Assembly (NCBI GenBank): GCA_013297825.1
Contig: JAAFIN010000006.1
Coordinates: 1 to 46,938, forward strand
Length of the DNA stretch: 46,938 nt
From: Cytophagales bacterium
GTDB lineage: Bacteria > Bacteroidota > Bacteroidia > Cytophagales > Microscillaceae
Reading direction: 5' to 3'
A program made the position numbers and the translations under genes. The notes under the pieces are model-generated. The model was not told the origin of the DNA. It worked only from the letters and a program-made list of their open reading frames with translations, and did not search any database. This document shows, in pieces, positions 9,205 to 17,327 of the stretch (position 1 is the stretch's first letter; the number at the start of each line of letters is the position of its first letter).

Positions 9205-9531
9205 TTATTCAGCATTTTTGTCTTTTTTGCGGAAAGCAATTTTTCCGTCTAAAAATTCTTCTGTTGCTACAATGCTTGGTTTCGGAAGTTTTTCGTGCAT
9301 TTTAGAAATTTCTATTTGCTCACGATTTTCGTGTATTTCCTCCATATTCACATCAAGGTCTTGGTTGAACTTGGTAAGTTTGTCCATCAAATCCTCTTTG
9401 TTTTTGATAGCAATGTTATTTGCTCTGCGTGCAATCACTACTACTGACGCATACAAATTGCCTGTACCTGCGATAAGGTCGCTGATGTTGCGTGTTTGGA
9501 TAGAAGGATTTAGATTTTTTAAGTTGGTCAT
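9205..9531 (-). CDS. rpoZ: RNA polymerase omega subunit, Bacteroidota form
   Basis: Small subunit that helps assembly of RNA polymerase. The 108-residue protein matches the Bacteroidota form: DLIAGTGNLYASVVVIARRA near the N terminus, then NMEEIHENREQIEISKMHEK, LPKPSIVATEEFLDGKIAF and a charged tail. The bamD gene lies 114 bases upstream on the same strand, an order common in this phylum, so co-transcription is likely. The gap is filled by a short-word repeat array. Confidence 0.88.
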   Translation of the reverse strand: MTNLKNLNPSIQTRNISDLIAGTGNLYASVVVIARRANNIAIKNKEDLMDKLTKFNQDLDVNMEEIHENREQIEISKMHEKLPKPSIVATEEFLDGKIAFRKKDKNAE

Positions 9532-9537
9532 AAAAAA

Positions 9538-9650
9538 GGGTTCAAAAGGTTCAAGGGTTCAAAGGTTCAAAGGTTCAAAGGTTCAAAGGGTTTAAAATAA
9601 AATGTATTTTTTGAACTTTTTAAACTTTTGAGCTTTTGAACTTTTTTATT
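9538..9650. repeat. AGGTTCAA-type tandem words between bamD and rpoZ
   Basis: TTCAAAGG-type units are repeated several times from about 9540 to 9590 (for example GGTTCAAAGGTTCAAAGG), followed by inverted units AACTTTTTAAACTTTTGAGC. The sequence can fold on itself and sits inside the presumed bamD-rpoZ transcript. Confidence 0.7.
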
Positions 9651-10461
9651 TTTGTGATAATTTCTCTATTTTTTTGAGGTCGTTTATTATTTTGAGGGAG
9701 CGGTCATACATACCTTGTGCGGAGCGAACATATTTTGATTTTGGGAAATTGGTATTAAGGTAATCAAAATATTTGATAACTTCTTCATAACGCTCTTTTT
9801 TGCGTGTTTCAATACTTTGTTTTGCATACAAATATTGTCCTTCAATGCGTAAAAAAGCCACTTCTTCGTTGTATTCAGAATCAGGGAAGTTTTTTTGGAA
9901 ATTGGTAAATCCAACAACTGATGCTTTAAAATTGTTGATTTTTAGATACAATTTTGCATTTTCATAAGATTTTTTTTCCAATTTAAAACGCAATTCTTTC
10001 AAAATTTTGCTACATTCCTCAAAATAAACACTTGTAGGATATGCGTTCAAAAAACTTTGAGAGGCTTGAATAGCATCTAAAGTATTTTTTTGGTCAAGAT
10101 TATAACGAGGTGAATCTTCATAAAGCGACCTTACATGCATATAACGTGCTTCTTGGGCAAATTTTGAGCCACGAAACGTATTATAAAATTTTTCAAAATA
10201 ATAAGACGCATAACTTAATTGTCGTTGATAATAATGACAATACGCATAGCGAAATTCTGCCAATTCATATTCTTTCGTACCTGTAATCAAAGTACGAATT
10301 TCCTCCAAAAGCATTGCACAACGGTAGTAATCTTTTTTTTCATAATACGCCATTGCACCATCATATTTTTCTTTGAGGTCAGTGCTTCTGCGTAATTTTC
10401 CAAACTTACAACCTGTTATGAGAACAAGCAACGCAACGATATACCAAAATTTTATTTTCAT
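9646..10461 (-). CDS. bamD: Outer membrane assembly lipoprotein BamD
   Basis: Lipoprotein of the BAM complex that inserts beta-barrel proteins into the outer membrane. The lipobox is LVLITGC with the lipidated cysteine at residue 18, counted from the ATG at 10461. The rest is a series of TPR-like helical repeats (for example AMAYYEKKDYYRCAMLLEEI and FYNTFRGSKFAQEARYMHVR). Length 271 is normal. An upstream TTG (10482) would add seven residues but overlaps the -7 promoter element TAACTTTG at 10487-10480, so the ATG is chosen. Followed by rpoZ. Confidence 0.9.
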   Translation of the reverse strand: MKIKFWYIVALLVLITGCKFGKLRRSTDLKEKYDGAMAYYEKKDYYRCAMLLEEIRTLITGTKEYELAEFRYAYCHYYQRQLSYASYYFEKFYNTFRGSKFAQEARYMHVRSLYEDSPRYNLDQKNTLDAIQASQSFLNAYPTSVYFEECSKILKELRFKLEKKSYENAKLYLKINNFKASVVGFTNFQKNFPDSEYNEEVAFLRIEGQYLYAKQSIETRKKERYEEVIKYFDYLNTNFPKSKYVRSAQGMYDRSLKIINDLKKIEKLSQK

Positions 10462-10479
10462 ATTTTTGATTTTAACGTG

Positions 10480-10487
10480 CAAAGTTA
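10480..10487 (-). promoter_or_regulatory. -7 promoter element of bamD
   Basis: Reads TAACTTTG on the minus strand, an exact TAnnTTTG match 19 bases before the ATG. It argues against the upstream TTG start, which lies within it. Confidence 0.6.
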
Positions 10488-10553
10488 GGAAATTTTTATC
10501 AAAAATAACAAGTATAAAATTGTTAAAAATAAATGATTTATTTCTAAAAAAAA

Positions 10554-11258
10554 TTATTCTATATTTTTGGGAAAGAAAAACGTCTTTTTATTGCGTTTTT
10601 TTATAGAATTATAAATATTATCCAAATATAATTTTGCACCATAGCTATAATATAATCCATTAAAATCTTCTGCAAAAGCTGGTTTTTGAACATCAGGCGG
10701 TATAATCGTATGCCTAAAACCTACTGAACCTTTGATGCCTATCCATTTGGTGAGTTTGATATGAACCAATATGCCTGCTTGTGTAGGAAATATCTCGTGA
10801 TTATAAGTTTGTAATACCCTGCCTGCAGTATTTTTGTATTCTTCAACTGATTTTCCATAACCTACTTCCATCGGAAAACCTATTTCGCCATAACGATTAT
10901 TAACCACATAACGTGTAAAATTCAAACTCATATACCAAATATTGATATTACTTTCAGTATTTAAGCGTAATCTATTACGTACTACATATTGTTGTTTGGC
11001 ACCAGAGGTAAGTGTGTAATATCCCAATGTAATTTGGTCTAAATCTCCAATCCTTACACCCAAATTTCCGCCATAAATTGTAATAGGAGCATCTTTTACA
11101 AATGATTGCCTAAAATCCATTTGGACAATAGGACGAATAATTATCATTTGACGAGGTTTGAGTATATCTGTATTTTGGGCTAAAATATTTTTTGAAAAAA
11201 TGATTAAAAAAAATATAGAAACTGAAAATTTATGGAGAAACCGAATTTTTGAAGTCAT
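10554..11258 (-). CDS. Outer membrane beta-barrel protein, hypothetical
   Basis: 234-residue exported protein. Residues 1 to about 28 form a signal peptide ending SKNILAQ. The mature part alternates aromatic and polar residues with many glycines and tyrosines (for example DLDQITLGYYTLTSGAKQQY and YGEIGFPMEVGYGKSVEEY), as in small outer membrane barrels, and ends in a basic segment. No precise family is recognised. It lies upstream of bamD on the same strand with a gap of about 90 bases; bamD seems to have its own promoter. Outer membrane location is inferred from composition. Confidence 0.7.
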   Translation of the reverse strand: MTSKIRFLHKFSVSIFFLIIFSKNILAQNTDILKPRQMIIIRPIVQMDFRQSFVKDAPITIYGGNLGVRIGDLDQITLGYYTLTSGAKQQYVVRNRLRLNTESNINIWYMSLNFTRYVVNNRYGEIGFPMEVGYGKSVEEYKNTAGRVLQTYNHEIFPTQAGILVHIKLTKWIGIKGSVGFRHTIIPPDVQKPAFAEDFNGLYYSYGAKLYLDNIYNSIKKRNKKTFFFPKNIE

Positions 11259-11412
11259 TGAAAATGATTTTTTAGTAAAAATTAGAATTTTATAAAAATG
11301 GTATTATAGAAATAATTTTGCAAAAAGATAAAAAAAAAAGATTTTTTCAAAGGTTTTTTAAAAATACTAATTTTTTTTATTCTTTGACTTTTAAAAAAAG
11401 CATTTGTTTAAA

Positions 11413-11444
11413 TTTGGTTAAAAAAAAATTTTGATTTAATTTTG
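11413..11444 (+). promoter_or_regulatory. Promoter of purN
   Basis: TTTGG at 11413-11417 and TAATTTTG at 11437-11444, 20 bases between TTTG and TAnnTTTG, the usual Bacteroidota spacing. Transcription should start near 11450, before the ATG at 11493. Confidence 0.65.
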
Positions 11445-11492
11445 AAAAATTACAAACTAAAAAAATACATTTTTTTTAAATCACTTCAAGCT

Positions 11493-12065
11493 ATGAATAT
11501 TGCTATCTTTGCGTCAGGTTCAGGTACCAATGCTGAAAATATTATCCAATATTTTGAGCATCACCCAGATATTCATATAAAATGCGTATTAAGCAATAAA
11601 AAAGATGCTTATGTATTAGAAAGAGCAAAAAAATATGCCATCACCACAAAAATTTTTGATAAAAAAATTTTTTATGAAACTGAAGCCATTGTGGATTGCT
11701 TAATGGAACATAAAATTGATTTTATCATACTCGCTGGTTTTCTTTGGCTTATTCCCTCTTATCTGATAAAAGCTTTTCCTAAAAAAATCATCAATATTCA
11801 CCCTGCACTTTTGCCCAAATATGGCGGTAAAGGTATGTATGGTATGTATGTGCATCAAGCAGTATTTGCCAATCAAGAAAAAACATCAGGCATCACAATT
11901 CATTATGCAAGTGAAGTATATGATGAAGGTGAGATTATTTTTCAAGCCTCTTGTCAGCTCACAAGCGAAGATACACCTGAACGAATTGCCCAAAAAATCC
12001 ACGAATTGGAATATGAGCATTTTCCGAAGGTAATTGAAAAAGTAATATTGAATGATAAATGTTAA
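11493..12065 (+). CDS. purN: Phosphoribosylglycinamide formyltransferase
   Basis: Transfers a formyl group from 10-formyltetrahydrofolate to GAR, the third step of purine synthesis. Visible: the start MNIAIFASGSGTNAENII with the phosphate-binding loop; the folate-site segment LAGFLWLIPSYLIKAFPKKI; the catalytic stretch NIHPALLPKYGGKGMYG (N and H); and SGITIHYASEVYDEGEII with the catalytic aspartate. Length 190 is usual. The frame is open to a TTG at 11442, but that lies inside the promoter, so the ATG at 11493 is chosen. Monocistronic. Confidence 0.95.
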   Translation: MNIAIFASGSGTNAENIIQYFEHHPDIHIKCVLSNKKDAYVLERAKKYAITTKIFDKKIFYETEAIVDCLMEHKIDFIILAGFLWLIPSYLIKAFPKKIINIHPALLPKYGGKGMYGMYVHQAVFANQEKTSGITIHYASEVYDEGEIIFQASCQLTSEDTPERIAQKIHELEYEHFPKVIEKVILNDKC

Positions 12066-12181
12066 ATGATGAATGTTAAATGAAACAGCCAAATACAACG
12101 TTGAAACAACCTTACATCAAAACAGTTATTTTATTTTTAATATATTTCTAAAAACAATCCAAACAAAAATCTTTTTTATTT

Positions 12182-13015
12182 ATGCTAAAAGTAATGTGGT
12201 CTTATATCAAAGAATTGATTGATTCATTTTTTGATGACAATTTAAAAAAAATGTGGGCAATTTTTAAAGGAACATTTGTTACACTTTTTACAGTTGTTAA
12301 AAACCCTTGTTATCTGTTTCCTTTGCCAAAAAAACACCTTTTGGACGAAATTTCCAAAATGGAAGAAACTGATGAAATTAATCAAGGAGGCAAAGATGGT
12401 TTTGTTAATGATATTAACTTTACCAAAAATGCAATTTTGATAATGATTACGCTTGTGATTGGTGATGCAGCAACGAATGTAGCTACTGAAGAAGATAATA
12501 TGATTACTAAAATATTATCTGTGGGTTTTTATTTGATAGGATTTTTGATATTTTTGGTGTTAGGACGTTTGTGGGGTATGCTATTTGCTGATACCAAACT
12601 TAAAATACGTAGGTTAGATGGTTGGTTTTCATTAGAATATAACACGCTTTTTTTGTTGTTTTTTATTGGTGAATATATTGTTACTGATATTTTAGGATTT
12701 AAAGAGTCAGGTATTATTATATATGCTACACTTTTGATTTTTATTCACGTGATTTATTTTATGATTTCTTTGCAAAAACAAGCCAAAAAAGAAATAGGTG
12801 GTTTATATTATTGGGGTGTAAGTGCTTTTTTGGTTATAATACTTACTGTTTCAGTAGCTTTTACAGGGATTTTGCAAACTGTTCTAAAAGATGATTCAAA
12901 AACACCTAAAACCGAGAAAAAAATAGAACAAAAAGCAAAACCTGAAACCGAAGAAAAAGCAAAACCTGAAACCGAAGAAAAAGCAAAACCTGAAACCGAA
13001 GAAAAAACTGAATAA
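12182..13015 (+). CDS. Integral membrane protein with acidic/lysine repeat tail
   Basis: 277-residue protein with four or five membrane segments between about 95 and 235 (for example ILSVGFYLIGFLIFLVLGRL and ALLVI-type helices after GGLYYWGVSAF). A soluble N-terminal region of about 75 residues and a cytoplasmic-looking charged tail flank them. The arrangement recalls Yip1/YckC-type membrane proteins, but no family is assigned. The tail holds three tandem copies of KAKPETEE encoded by 24-base direct repeats. No operon partner: purN lies 116 bases upstream with word-repeat DNA between (12048-12100). Confidence 0.7.
   Translation: MLKVMWSYIKELIDSFFDDNLKKMWAIFKGTFVTLFTVVKNPCYLFPLPKKHLLDEISKMEETDEINQGGKDGFVNDINFTKNAILIMITLVIGDAATNVATEEDNMITKILSVGFYLIGFLIFLVLGRLWGMLFADTKLKIRRLDGWFSLEYNTLFLLFFIGEYIVTDILGFKESGIIIYATLLIFIHVIYFMISLQKQAKKEIGGLYYWGVSAFLVIILTVSVAFTGILQTVLKDDSKTPKTEKKIEQKAKPETEEKAKPETEEKAKPETEEKTE
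12932..13003 (+). repeat. Three 24-base in-frame tandem repeats
   Basis: The unit AAAGCAAAACCTGAAACCGA plus AGAA occurs three times exactly, encoding KAKPETEE. Copy number probably varies between strains by slippage without breaking the frame. Confidence 0.9.
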
Positions 13016-13049
13016 TAATTTGTATAAAAGTGGTAAGTTGAAAAATACT

Positions 13050-13284
13050 GGGAACTGTGGAAAAGTAAAAAGTATTTTTTAACGATTTTAAGCAATCTTT
13101 TCTTTATAAAAAATGTCTAAAAAATAAATTTTACAACTAAAAAAAAGGTCTGGTCTGTACCGTAGCTTGCGGAGGTCTGACCTTTTTTATCTACTAAAAT
13201 TTGTGGTTAAAAATCTCAAAAAATATCGTCAGACCTTCGTAAAATACGGTACAGACGATATTTTTTGAGATTTCCGCAGTTCCC
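13050..13284 (+). repeat. R2 MITE-like element, copy 1 (full length)
   Basis: 235-base element with terminal inverted repeats GGGAACTGTGGAAA and TTTCCGCAGTTCCC. Two strong internal palindromes: one around AAAAAAGGTCTG...GACCTTTTTT, the other around AAATATCGTCAGACC...GACGATATTTTT. It carries no ORF. Partial copies: 38796-39007 (inverted) and 42469-42671. It fills the gap between the membrane protein and the tRNA promoter. Confidence 0.85.
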
Positions 13285-13388
13285 ACAAAATATAAAACAT
13301 TCAAAATACAATAAAAACCACTTTTGCACATAATATTAAACCAAAATCAAAGTAAAAAATAAAAAATATTGTTTTTTTTCAAAATAAA

Positions 13389-13420
13389 TTTGGAAATGTG
13401 AAAAACAACACCTAACTTTG
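13389..13420 (+). promoter_or_regulatory. Promoter of the tRNA-Glu pair
   Basis: TTTGG at 13389-13393 and TAACTTTG at 13413-13420, with 20 bases between TTTG and TAnnTTTG. It lies 60 bases before the first tRNA. Confidence 0.75.
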
Positions 13421-13480
13421 CATACGTTTTTGAGAATACATATTAGAAACGTGTGCAATTAGTAATTTTAAATATTTTTT

Positions 13481-13553
13481 GGTCCGTTAGTGTAGCGGTT
13501 ATCACGCTTCCCTTTCACGGAAGAGATCATGGGTTCGATTCCCATACGGACTA
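13481..13553 (+). tRNA. tRNA-Glu (anticodon TTC), copy 1
   Basis: 73-base cloverleaf: acceptor stem GGTCCGT/ACGGACT, anticodon stem CTTCC/GGAAG with loop CTTTCAC and anticodon TTC at 13514-13516, T stem ATGGG/CCCAT. The sequence goes on with CCA at 13554-13556, so the CCA end is encoded here. Confidence 0.97.
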
Positions 13554-13589
13554 CCAAAAATTTTTATAAATTTGTTATTTTTATTATAA

Positions 13590-13662
13590 GGTCCGTTAGT
13601 GTAGCGGTTATCACGCTTCCCTTTCACGGAAGAGATCATGGGTTCGATTCCCATACGGACTA
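13590..13662 (+). tRNA. tRNA-Glu (anticodon TTC), copy 2
   Basis: Identical 73-base sequence to copy 1, with the anticodon at 13623-13625. The bases after the discriminator are CTA rather than CCA, so the CCA end must be added by the nucleotidyltransferase. Same transcript as copy 1, 36 bases apart. Confidence 0.97.
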
Positions 13663-13670
13663 CTAAAAAA

Positions 13671-13703
13671 AATCCTTTGGCAATTTGTCAAAGGATTTTT
13701 TTT
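13671..13703 (+). terminator. Terminator of the tRNA-Glu operon
   Basis: 9-base stem AATCCTTTG/CAAAGGATT with a 9-base loop and a T run, starting 8 bases after the second tRNA. Confidence 0.9.
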
Positions 13704-13753
13704 GTTTTTTTTCATAAAATTTTTTGGTAATTTTATTTTAAAAAAAAGTTTTG

Positions 13754-13761
13754 TACCTTTG
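13754..13761 (+). promoter_or_regulatory. -7 promoter element of the STAS-like gene
   Basis: TACCTTTG, an exact TAnnTTTG match 103 bases before the start codon. A TTTGG lies upstream, but 26 bases away, longer than usual. Confidence 0.45.
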
Positions 13762-13863
13762 AAAAAAATTTATTCTAAAAAAAACTAACGCATAATTTTA
13801 ATAACACATAAATTTAATTTTTATAACATTAAAAGTTATATTTATTCAAAATATATATTCTTT

Positions 13864-14265
13864 ATGGACGAACTACTTCACGAAACACCTTATTTATCCA
13901 TAAGTTACAATGCAGATATTCCTACTTTGATTGTAAAATGGGTTGGTTTTACTTCCAGCCAACAATTTAGAGATGGTATTGACAAAGTTTTTGAATTTAT
14001 GGCAGAAAAAAAAATTACTTCTACCATCACTGACATCAGCGAACACAAAGTAATATCTACCGAAGACCAAGAATATGCTGCAACACGCTCTGTGGAATAT
14101 ACACAACAATTTGGTAATGTAAAAAGGGCTTTAATCACGCCCCAAGATGTATTTGCAAGATTTAGCATCAAACAAGTAAATGCACAAGTTTCTAAACAAG
14201 ATAACCAAGATAGACGTTTTTTTGGAAGCATTGAAGATGCAAAAGAATGGCTCTTGGAAGGCTAA
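13864..14265 (+). CDS. STAS/SpoIIAA-like domain protein, hypothetical
   Basis: 133-residue soluble protein. Features such as the strand PTLIVKWVGFTSSQQFRDGI, then a central strand TSTITDISEHKVIS and a helix near the end (IEDAKEWLLE), recall small STAS/SpoIIAA-like proteins of Bacteroidota that bind partners rather than catalyse. No catalytic residues are evident. A -7 promoter element lies upstream and a terminator downstream, so it seems monocistronic. The assignment rests on pattern memory, not on a search. Confidence 0.55.
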   Translation: MDELLHETPYLSISYNADIPTLIVKWVGFTSSQQFRDGIDKVFEFMAEKKITSTITDISEHKVISTEDQEYAATRSVEYTQQFGNVKRALITPQDVFARFSIKQVNAQVSKQDNQDRRFFGSIEDAKEWLLEG

Positions 14266-14287
14266 TTTTTTCTATAGGAGCAAATTA

Positions 14288-14400
14288 AAAATAAAATGGA
14301 AACTTTTAAAAATAAGCATAAATGCCTATTCTATACATATTTTTGTATTTTTATATATAGCACAGGCATTTATGTTTGTGAAACATCAAACAATTTAGAT
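14288..14400 (+). repeat. R4 palindromic intergenic repeat, copy 2
   Basis: Fuller R4 copy: AAAATGGAAACTTTTAAAAA, then GCATAAATGCCTATTCTATA and GCACAGGCATTTATG. Close to the inverted copy at 37015-37124. It lies between the STAS-like gene and its terminator. Confidence 0.75.
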
Positions 14401-14428
14401 TAAGATTTATATTGTAAAAATAATAAAA

Positions 14429-14463
14429 AAAACCTCCAATTTTTTAAATTTGGAGGTTTTTTA
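14429..14463 (+). terminator. Terminator after the STAS-like gene
   Basis: Stem AACCTCCAAAT-type / ATTTGGAGGTT with an AT loop and a T run. Confidence 0.8.
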
Positions 14464-14488
14464 TTTTCAAAAAGTATTGTATTTTCTC

Positions 14489-14662
14489 TCTCTACCCTAC
14501 CATTTTTTGTGCTTCCCCACGTTTCACGTGGGGTTATCATAGTTCAACCACTTCGTGGTTGTTTAAATAGCTTTTTGTATTAAAAACCCTGAAAGGGTTT
14601 AACAATAGTAACCCCACGTAAAACGTGGGGAAACGACAAATAAAAAAATAGTAGGGTAGAGG
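14489..14662. repeat. R7 triple-hairpin palindromic element
   Basis: 174-base element. The outer arms are CTCTACCCTACCATTTTTT and AAAAAATAGTAGGGTAGAGG. Next inside are CCCCACGTTTCACGTGGGG and CCCCACGTAAAACGTGGGG, each self-complementary and complementary to each other. The centre has hairpins CAACCACTTCGTGGTTG and AAACCCTGAAAGGGTTT. No ORF. Single copy in this window. Confidence 0.8.
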
Positions 14663-14706
14663 GGTATTTTCTTTTCCCCTTATTACTTTTCCCTTACATT
14701 CCAAAT

Positions 14707-16974
14707 TTAAGACGCATATTTTTTCAAAAGCCCTTTGTCCCACGAATAAATACACACTTGTTTAGCACCTTCTTCTGTATATTCAAATTTCTTTTGAAGA
14801 TTGGTAATAAGTTGCGTAATATCTTGCCTTAAACGTTGGTCATACGCATTAAAATTGTGTGAATTGTAATCCTGTAATGCCCTTCTGAATGTTTCGGTAT
14901 TTACATAAGCACTCAAAGCATTATTTTTGAGGTTGTGGGTGTATTTTTCAAAAAGTTTTTTGTATTGGGTAGTTTCCAAAATGGGTTTTCCTTGCATATT
15001 TATCTCTTGTGCTAAGGTATTTGACACATATTCTGTGCGTGTATTTTGTCTAAATTGGATTTTTTCGCCCCAAGTCGCATTTATACCCAAAATAATTGCC
15101 TCAAATTCGCCAAAATGCGTTTCAGAAACAGGAATTTCGGTTTTGGTATATGGATTAAAGATATTGGTTTCGTGTTCAAAATTGATAGAAACGATATAAT
15201 TTTGAATGTCATTTTGGATTTTATCCTGATTATACGAATAAATGCTTTCTTTCATCTCTTGAATAACTTTAAAATCGTACATTTCTACCAAAGATTCTAT
15301 AAATCCATCAGGAATTTCCTCGTGAATTTTGCCTTTTTTCAAAAAATAGTTTTCCACCATTTGCATAGTGATTATTTTTTCATTTTTAGAATATTTTGTA
15401 AATAAAGCATTGAACAAATTAAGCGATTGCCTACCTGAAAAACCTTTTCTTCCCTCTTGTTCTGATTCTTGTGCAAGGTCTTTTTTGATTTTTTCTTCAT
15501 ATTTTTTGGCATCTTCTTCTGAAAGCCAACCAGGAACATTATTTGCGTACAATTCCATTTTCAAAAGCAAAAAATCTTTGTCCAAATGCTTGTGATAACG
15601 TGCAGGTTGCCTAAGCCATTGGCGAATTGTATTACTTTCAACGCTTAAACGTGTCGCAATGATGATTTTAGCAATATTTTCAAGGACATTAGGCAAAAAA
15701 GATTTGCGAATTTCTTCCCCAAATTTTCTTAAATAAATCCTTACTTCAATGCTATAATCTAAAATATAAGGCACATTCAGCGTAATAATGCGGTCTTTGA
15801 AAGAAGGCATTTGTTCATAATGCACCTTATCCGCAGGATTTACTGAACCCAAAAACAAAGATTTTATTTTTTCCTCCAAAAAATCAACTTTATGCACGCC
15901 ATCACTGATAATTCCGTGCAGGTGCATCAGCCTTTTTACGTTATTTTCCTTAATATCCATCAAGGTATAAATGCCATTATTGGTTTTGGCGAGGTGCGAA
16001 TACGTGTATTGCACTTCTTCATTGCGAAAAAGTTGGTTAATTTGTTGTTGAATGGTGGAATTTTTTTGTGGAATTTCTATAAAATTATCACCAGGATTAT
16101 AAATGCTAATTCCTTCGCTGTATTTTCTATTAAAATGCACTTTTTTGACAAAAATCATATCCCAAACCGCACTATGTTCGCCTAATTTTTCCAAAAGTGC
16201 ATCATAAAATGCCCCACAAACCGCACAAGAATCTTCTTGTTGTATCCATTCATATTCCTTTTCTGTGGTTAATTTTTCTAAAAATTCCTTATCAGGAATG
16301 AGTTTTTTCAAAAATTCTAATCTATGGCTTTTAGGAATGTGTAAAATTGGGTGGTCGTGATTGGGACACACAAACTGCACCACATCAGGAAGGTCTTTTT
16401 TGGGGGAATTTGGGGGAAAATCGTTTTTATTTTGAGAAATTTCTTGGAAATTTGGTAAGTCTTTTTGTAAAAAATCCTCCAAAAATCTGTTCAATGATTT
16501 ATGAATTTTGTAAGTAGGCACTTTCCAAGTGGTTTGGTATGAAGTTCCTTCTGAAAGTTGGGTATATTTTTCAAATTTTTCTAAAAGATTATTCAAAAAA
16601 GTGCTTTTTCCACTTCCAGGAGGCCCTTCAAAAAGAAAAATATTGGTATTTTGAACACCTTGTTTAAAGCCATTGATAAGTTTTACAAATCTATTGGCAA
16701 AAAGTGCATCAAAGAAAAAAGGTTCTTCACAATCTTTCACAAAAATATTTTCCAAATTCACATTTTCTATTTGCATAAGCCCATTTGACAAGGCACATTT
16801 TCCATTTTCGCAAGCATAATACTGCACCATATCTGTAAATATTTGGAAAATATCCCTCAATGTAGTTGCAGGATTGTCAGTTACCATTTGCAAAAATTCT
16901 TGAAAACGCCAAGTTTGATGTATATTTTCAGGGCGAAGTTCTTTGTTAAGGTTTTTGAGAAGGTCGGAAAGCAT
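14707..16974 (-). CDS. PrkA/YeaG-type AAA serine protein kinase
   Basis: Large P-loop protein resembling PrkA (YeaG), a stress-linked protein with an AAA domain and a kinase-like C-terminal region. Walker A is GPPGSGKS at residues 117-124. A cysteine/histidine cluster FVCPNHDH...CAVCGAFYD may bind zinc. The stretch NNGIYTLMDIKENNVKRLMH followed by a segment ending SLFLGSVNPADK fits the AAA core (Walker B/sensor region), and the C-terminal third is helical and charged. At 755 residues it is longer than E. coli YeaG (about 640). The usual partners YeaH and SpoVR are absent here. The PrkA relation is judged from order and motifs. Confidence 0.72.
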   Translation of the reverse strand: MLSDLLKNLNKELRPENIHQTWRFQEFLQMVTDNPATTLRDIFQIFTDMVQYYACENGKCALSNGLMQIENVNLENIFVKDCEEPFFFDALFANRFVKLINGFKQGVQNTNIFLFEGPPGSGKSTFLNNLLEKFEKYTQLSEGTSYQTTWKVPTYKIHKSLNRFLEDFLQKDLPNFQEISQNKNDFPPNSPKKDLPDVVQFVCPNHDHPILHIPKSHRLEFLKKLIPDKEFLEKLTTEKEYEWIQQEDSCAVCGAFYDALLEKLGEHSAVWDMIFVKKVHFNRKYSEGISIYNPGDNFIEIPQKNSTIQQQINQLFRNEEVQYTYSHLAKTNNGIYTLMDIKENNVKRLMHLHGIISDGVHKVDFLEEKIKSLFLGSVNPADKVHYEQMPSFKDRIITLNVPYILDYSIEVRIYLRKFGEEIRKSFLPNVLENIAKIIIATRLSVESNTIRQWLRQPARYHKHLDKDFLLLKMELYANNVPGWLSEEDAKKYEEKIKKDLAQESEQEGRKGFSGRQSLNLFNALFTKYSKNEKIITMQMVENYFLKKGKIHEEIPDGFIESLVEMYDFKVIQEMKESIYSYNQDKIQNDIQNYIVSINFEHETNIFNPYTKTEIPVSETHFGEFEAIILGINATWGEKIQFRQNTRTEYVSNTLAQEINMQGKPILETTQYKKLFEKYTHNLKNNALSAYVNTETFRRALQDYNSHNFNAYDQRLRQDITQLITNLQKKFEYTEEGAKQVCIYSWDKGLLKKYAS

Positions 16975-16980
16975 ATTTTT

Positions 16981-17118
16981 TTAATGGTGAATGTTGAATG
17001 GTAAATGTTGAATGAAACAGCCAAATACAATGATAAATGTTCAATGATAAATGTTGAATGAAACAGCCAAATTCAATGTTAAATGATAAATGTTGAATGA
17101 TAAATGAAACAGCCAAAA
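16981..17118. repeat. AATGATAAATGTTG-type word array with GAAACAGCCAAA
   Basis: Words such as AATGTTGAATGGTAAATG and AATGATAAATG alternate, and GAAACAGCCAAA occurs three times (17014, 17060, 17106). Similar arrays: 6530-6725 and 12048-12100. It fills the region upstream of the PrkA-like gene. Confidence 0.7.
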
Positions 17119-17167
17119 TACAAATGTAGGAGCAATCCTTGCGATTATCCATCTCATCAAAAAATTT

Positions 17168-17255
17168 ATTTTATAACGATTATTAATGTGTGAAATGTAT
17201 TTTTTGGAAATAAATCTTTATAAAATATAACTAACTAAATATTTAGTTGTTTTTT
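17168..17255 (+). repeat. R10 dispersed AT-rich repeat, copy 2
   Basis: Resembles 6768-6842, with ATAACGATTATTAATG and AATAAATCTTTATAAAATAT and the end TATTTAGTTGT. Not coding. Confidence 0.4.
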
Positions 17256-17327
17256 GAAAAATATTAGCTTACAAAAAGTTTAAAAAAATTTGTAAGCCAA
17301 TTTTTATTGATTTTTTCCTACAAAAAT

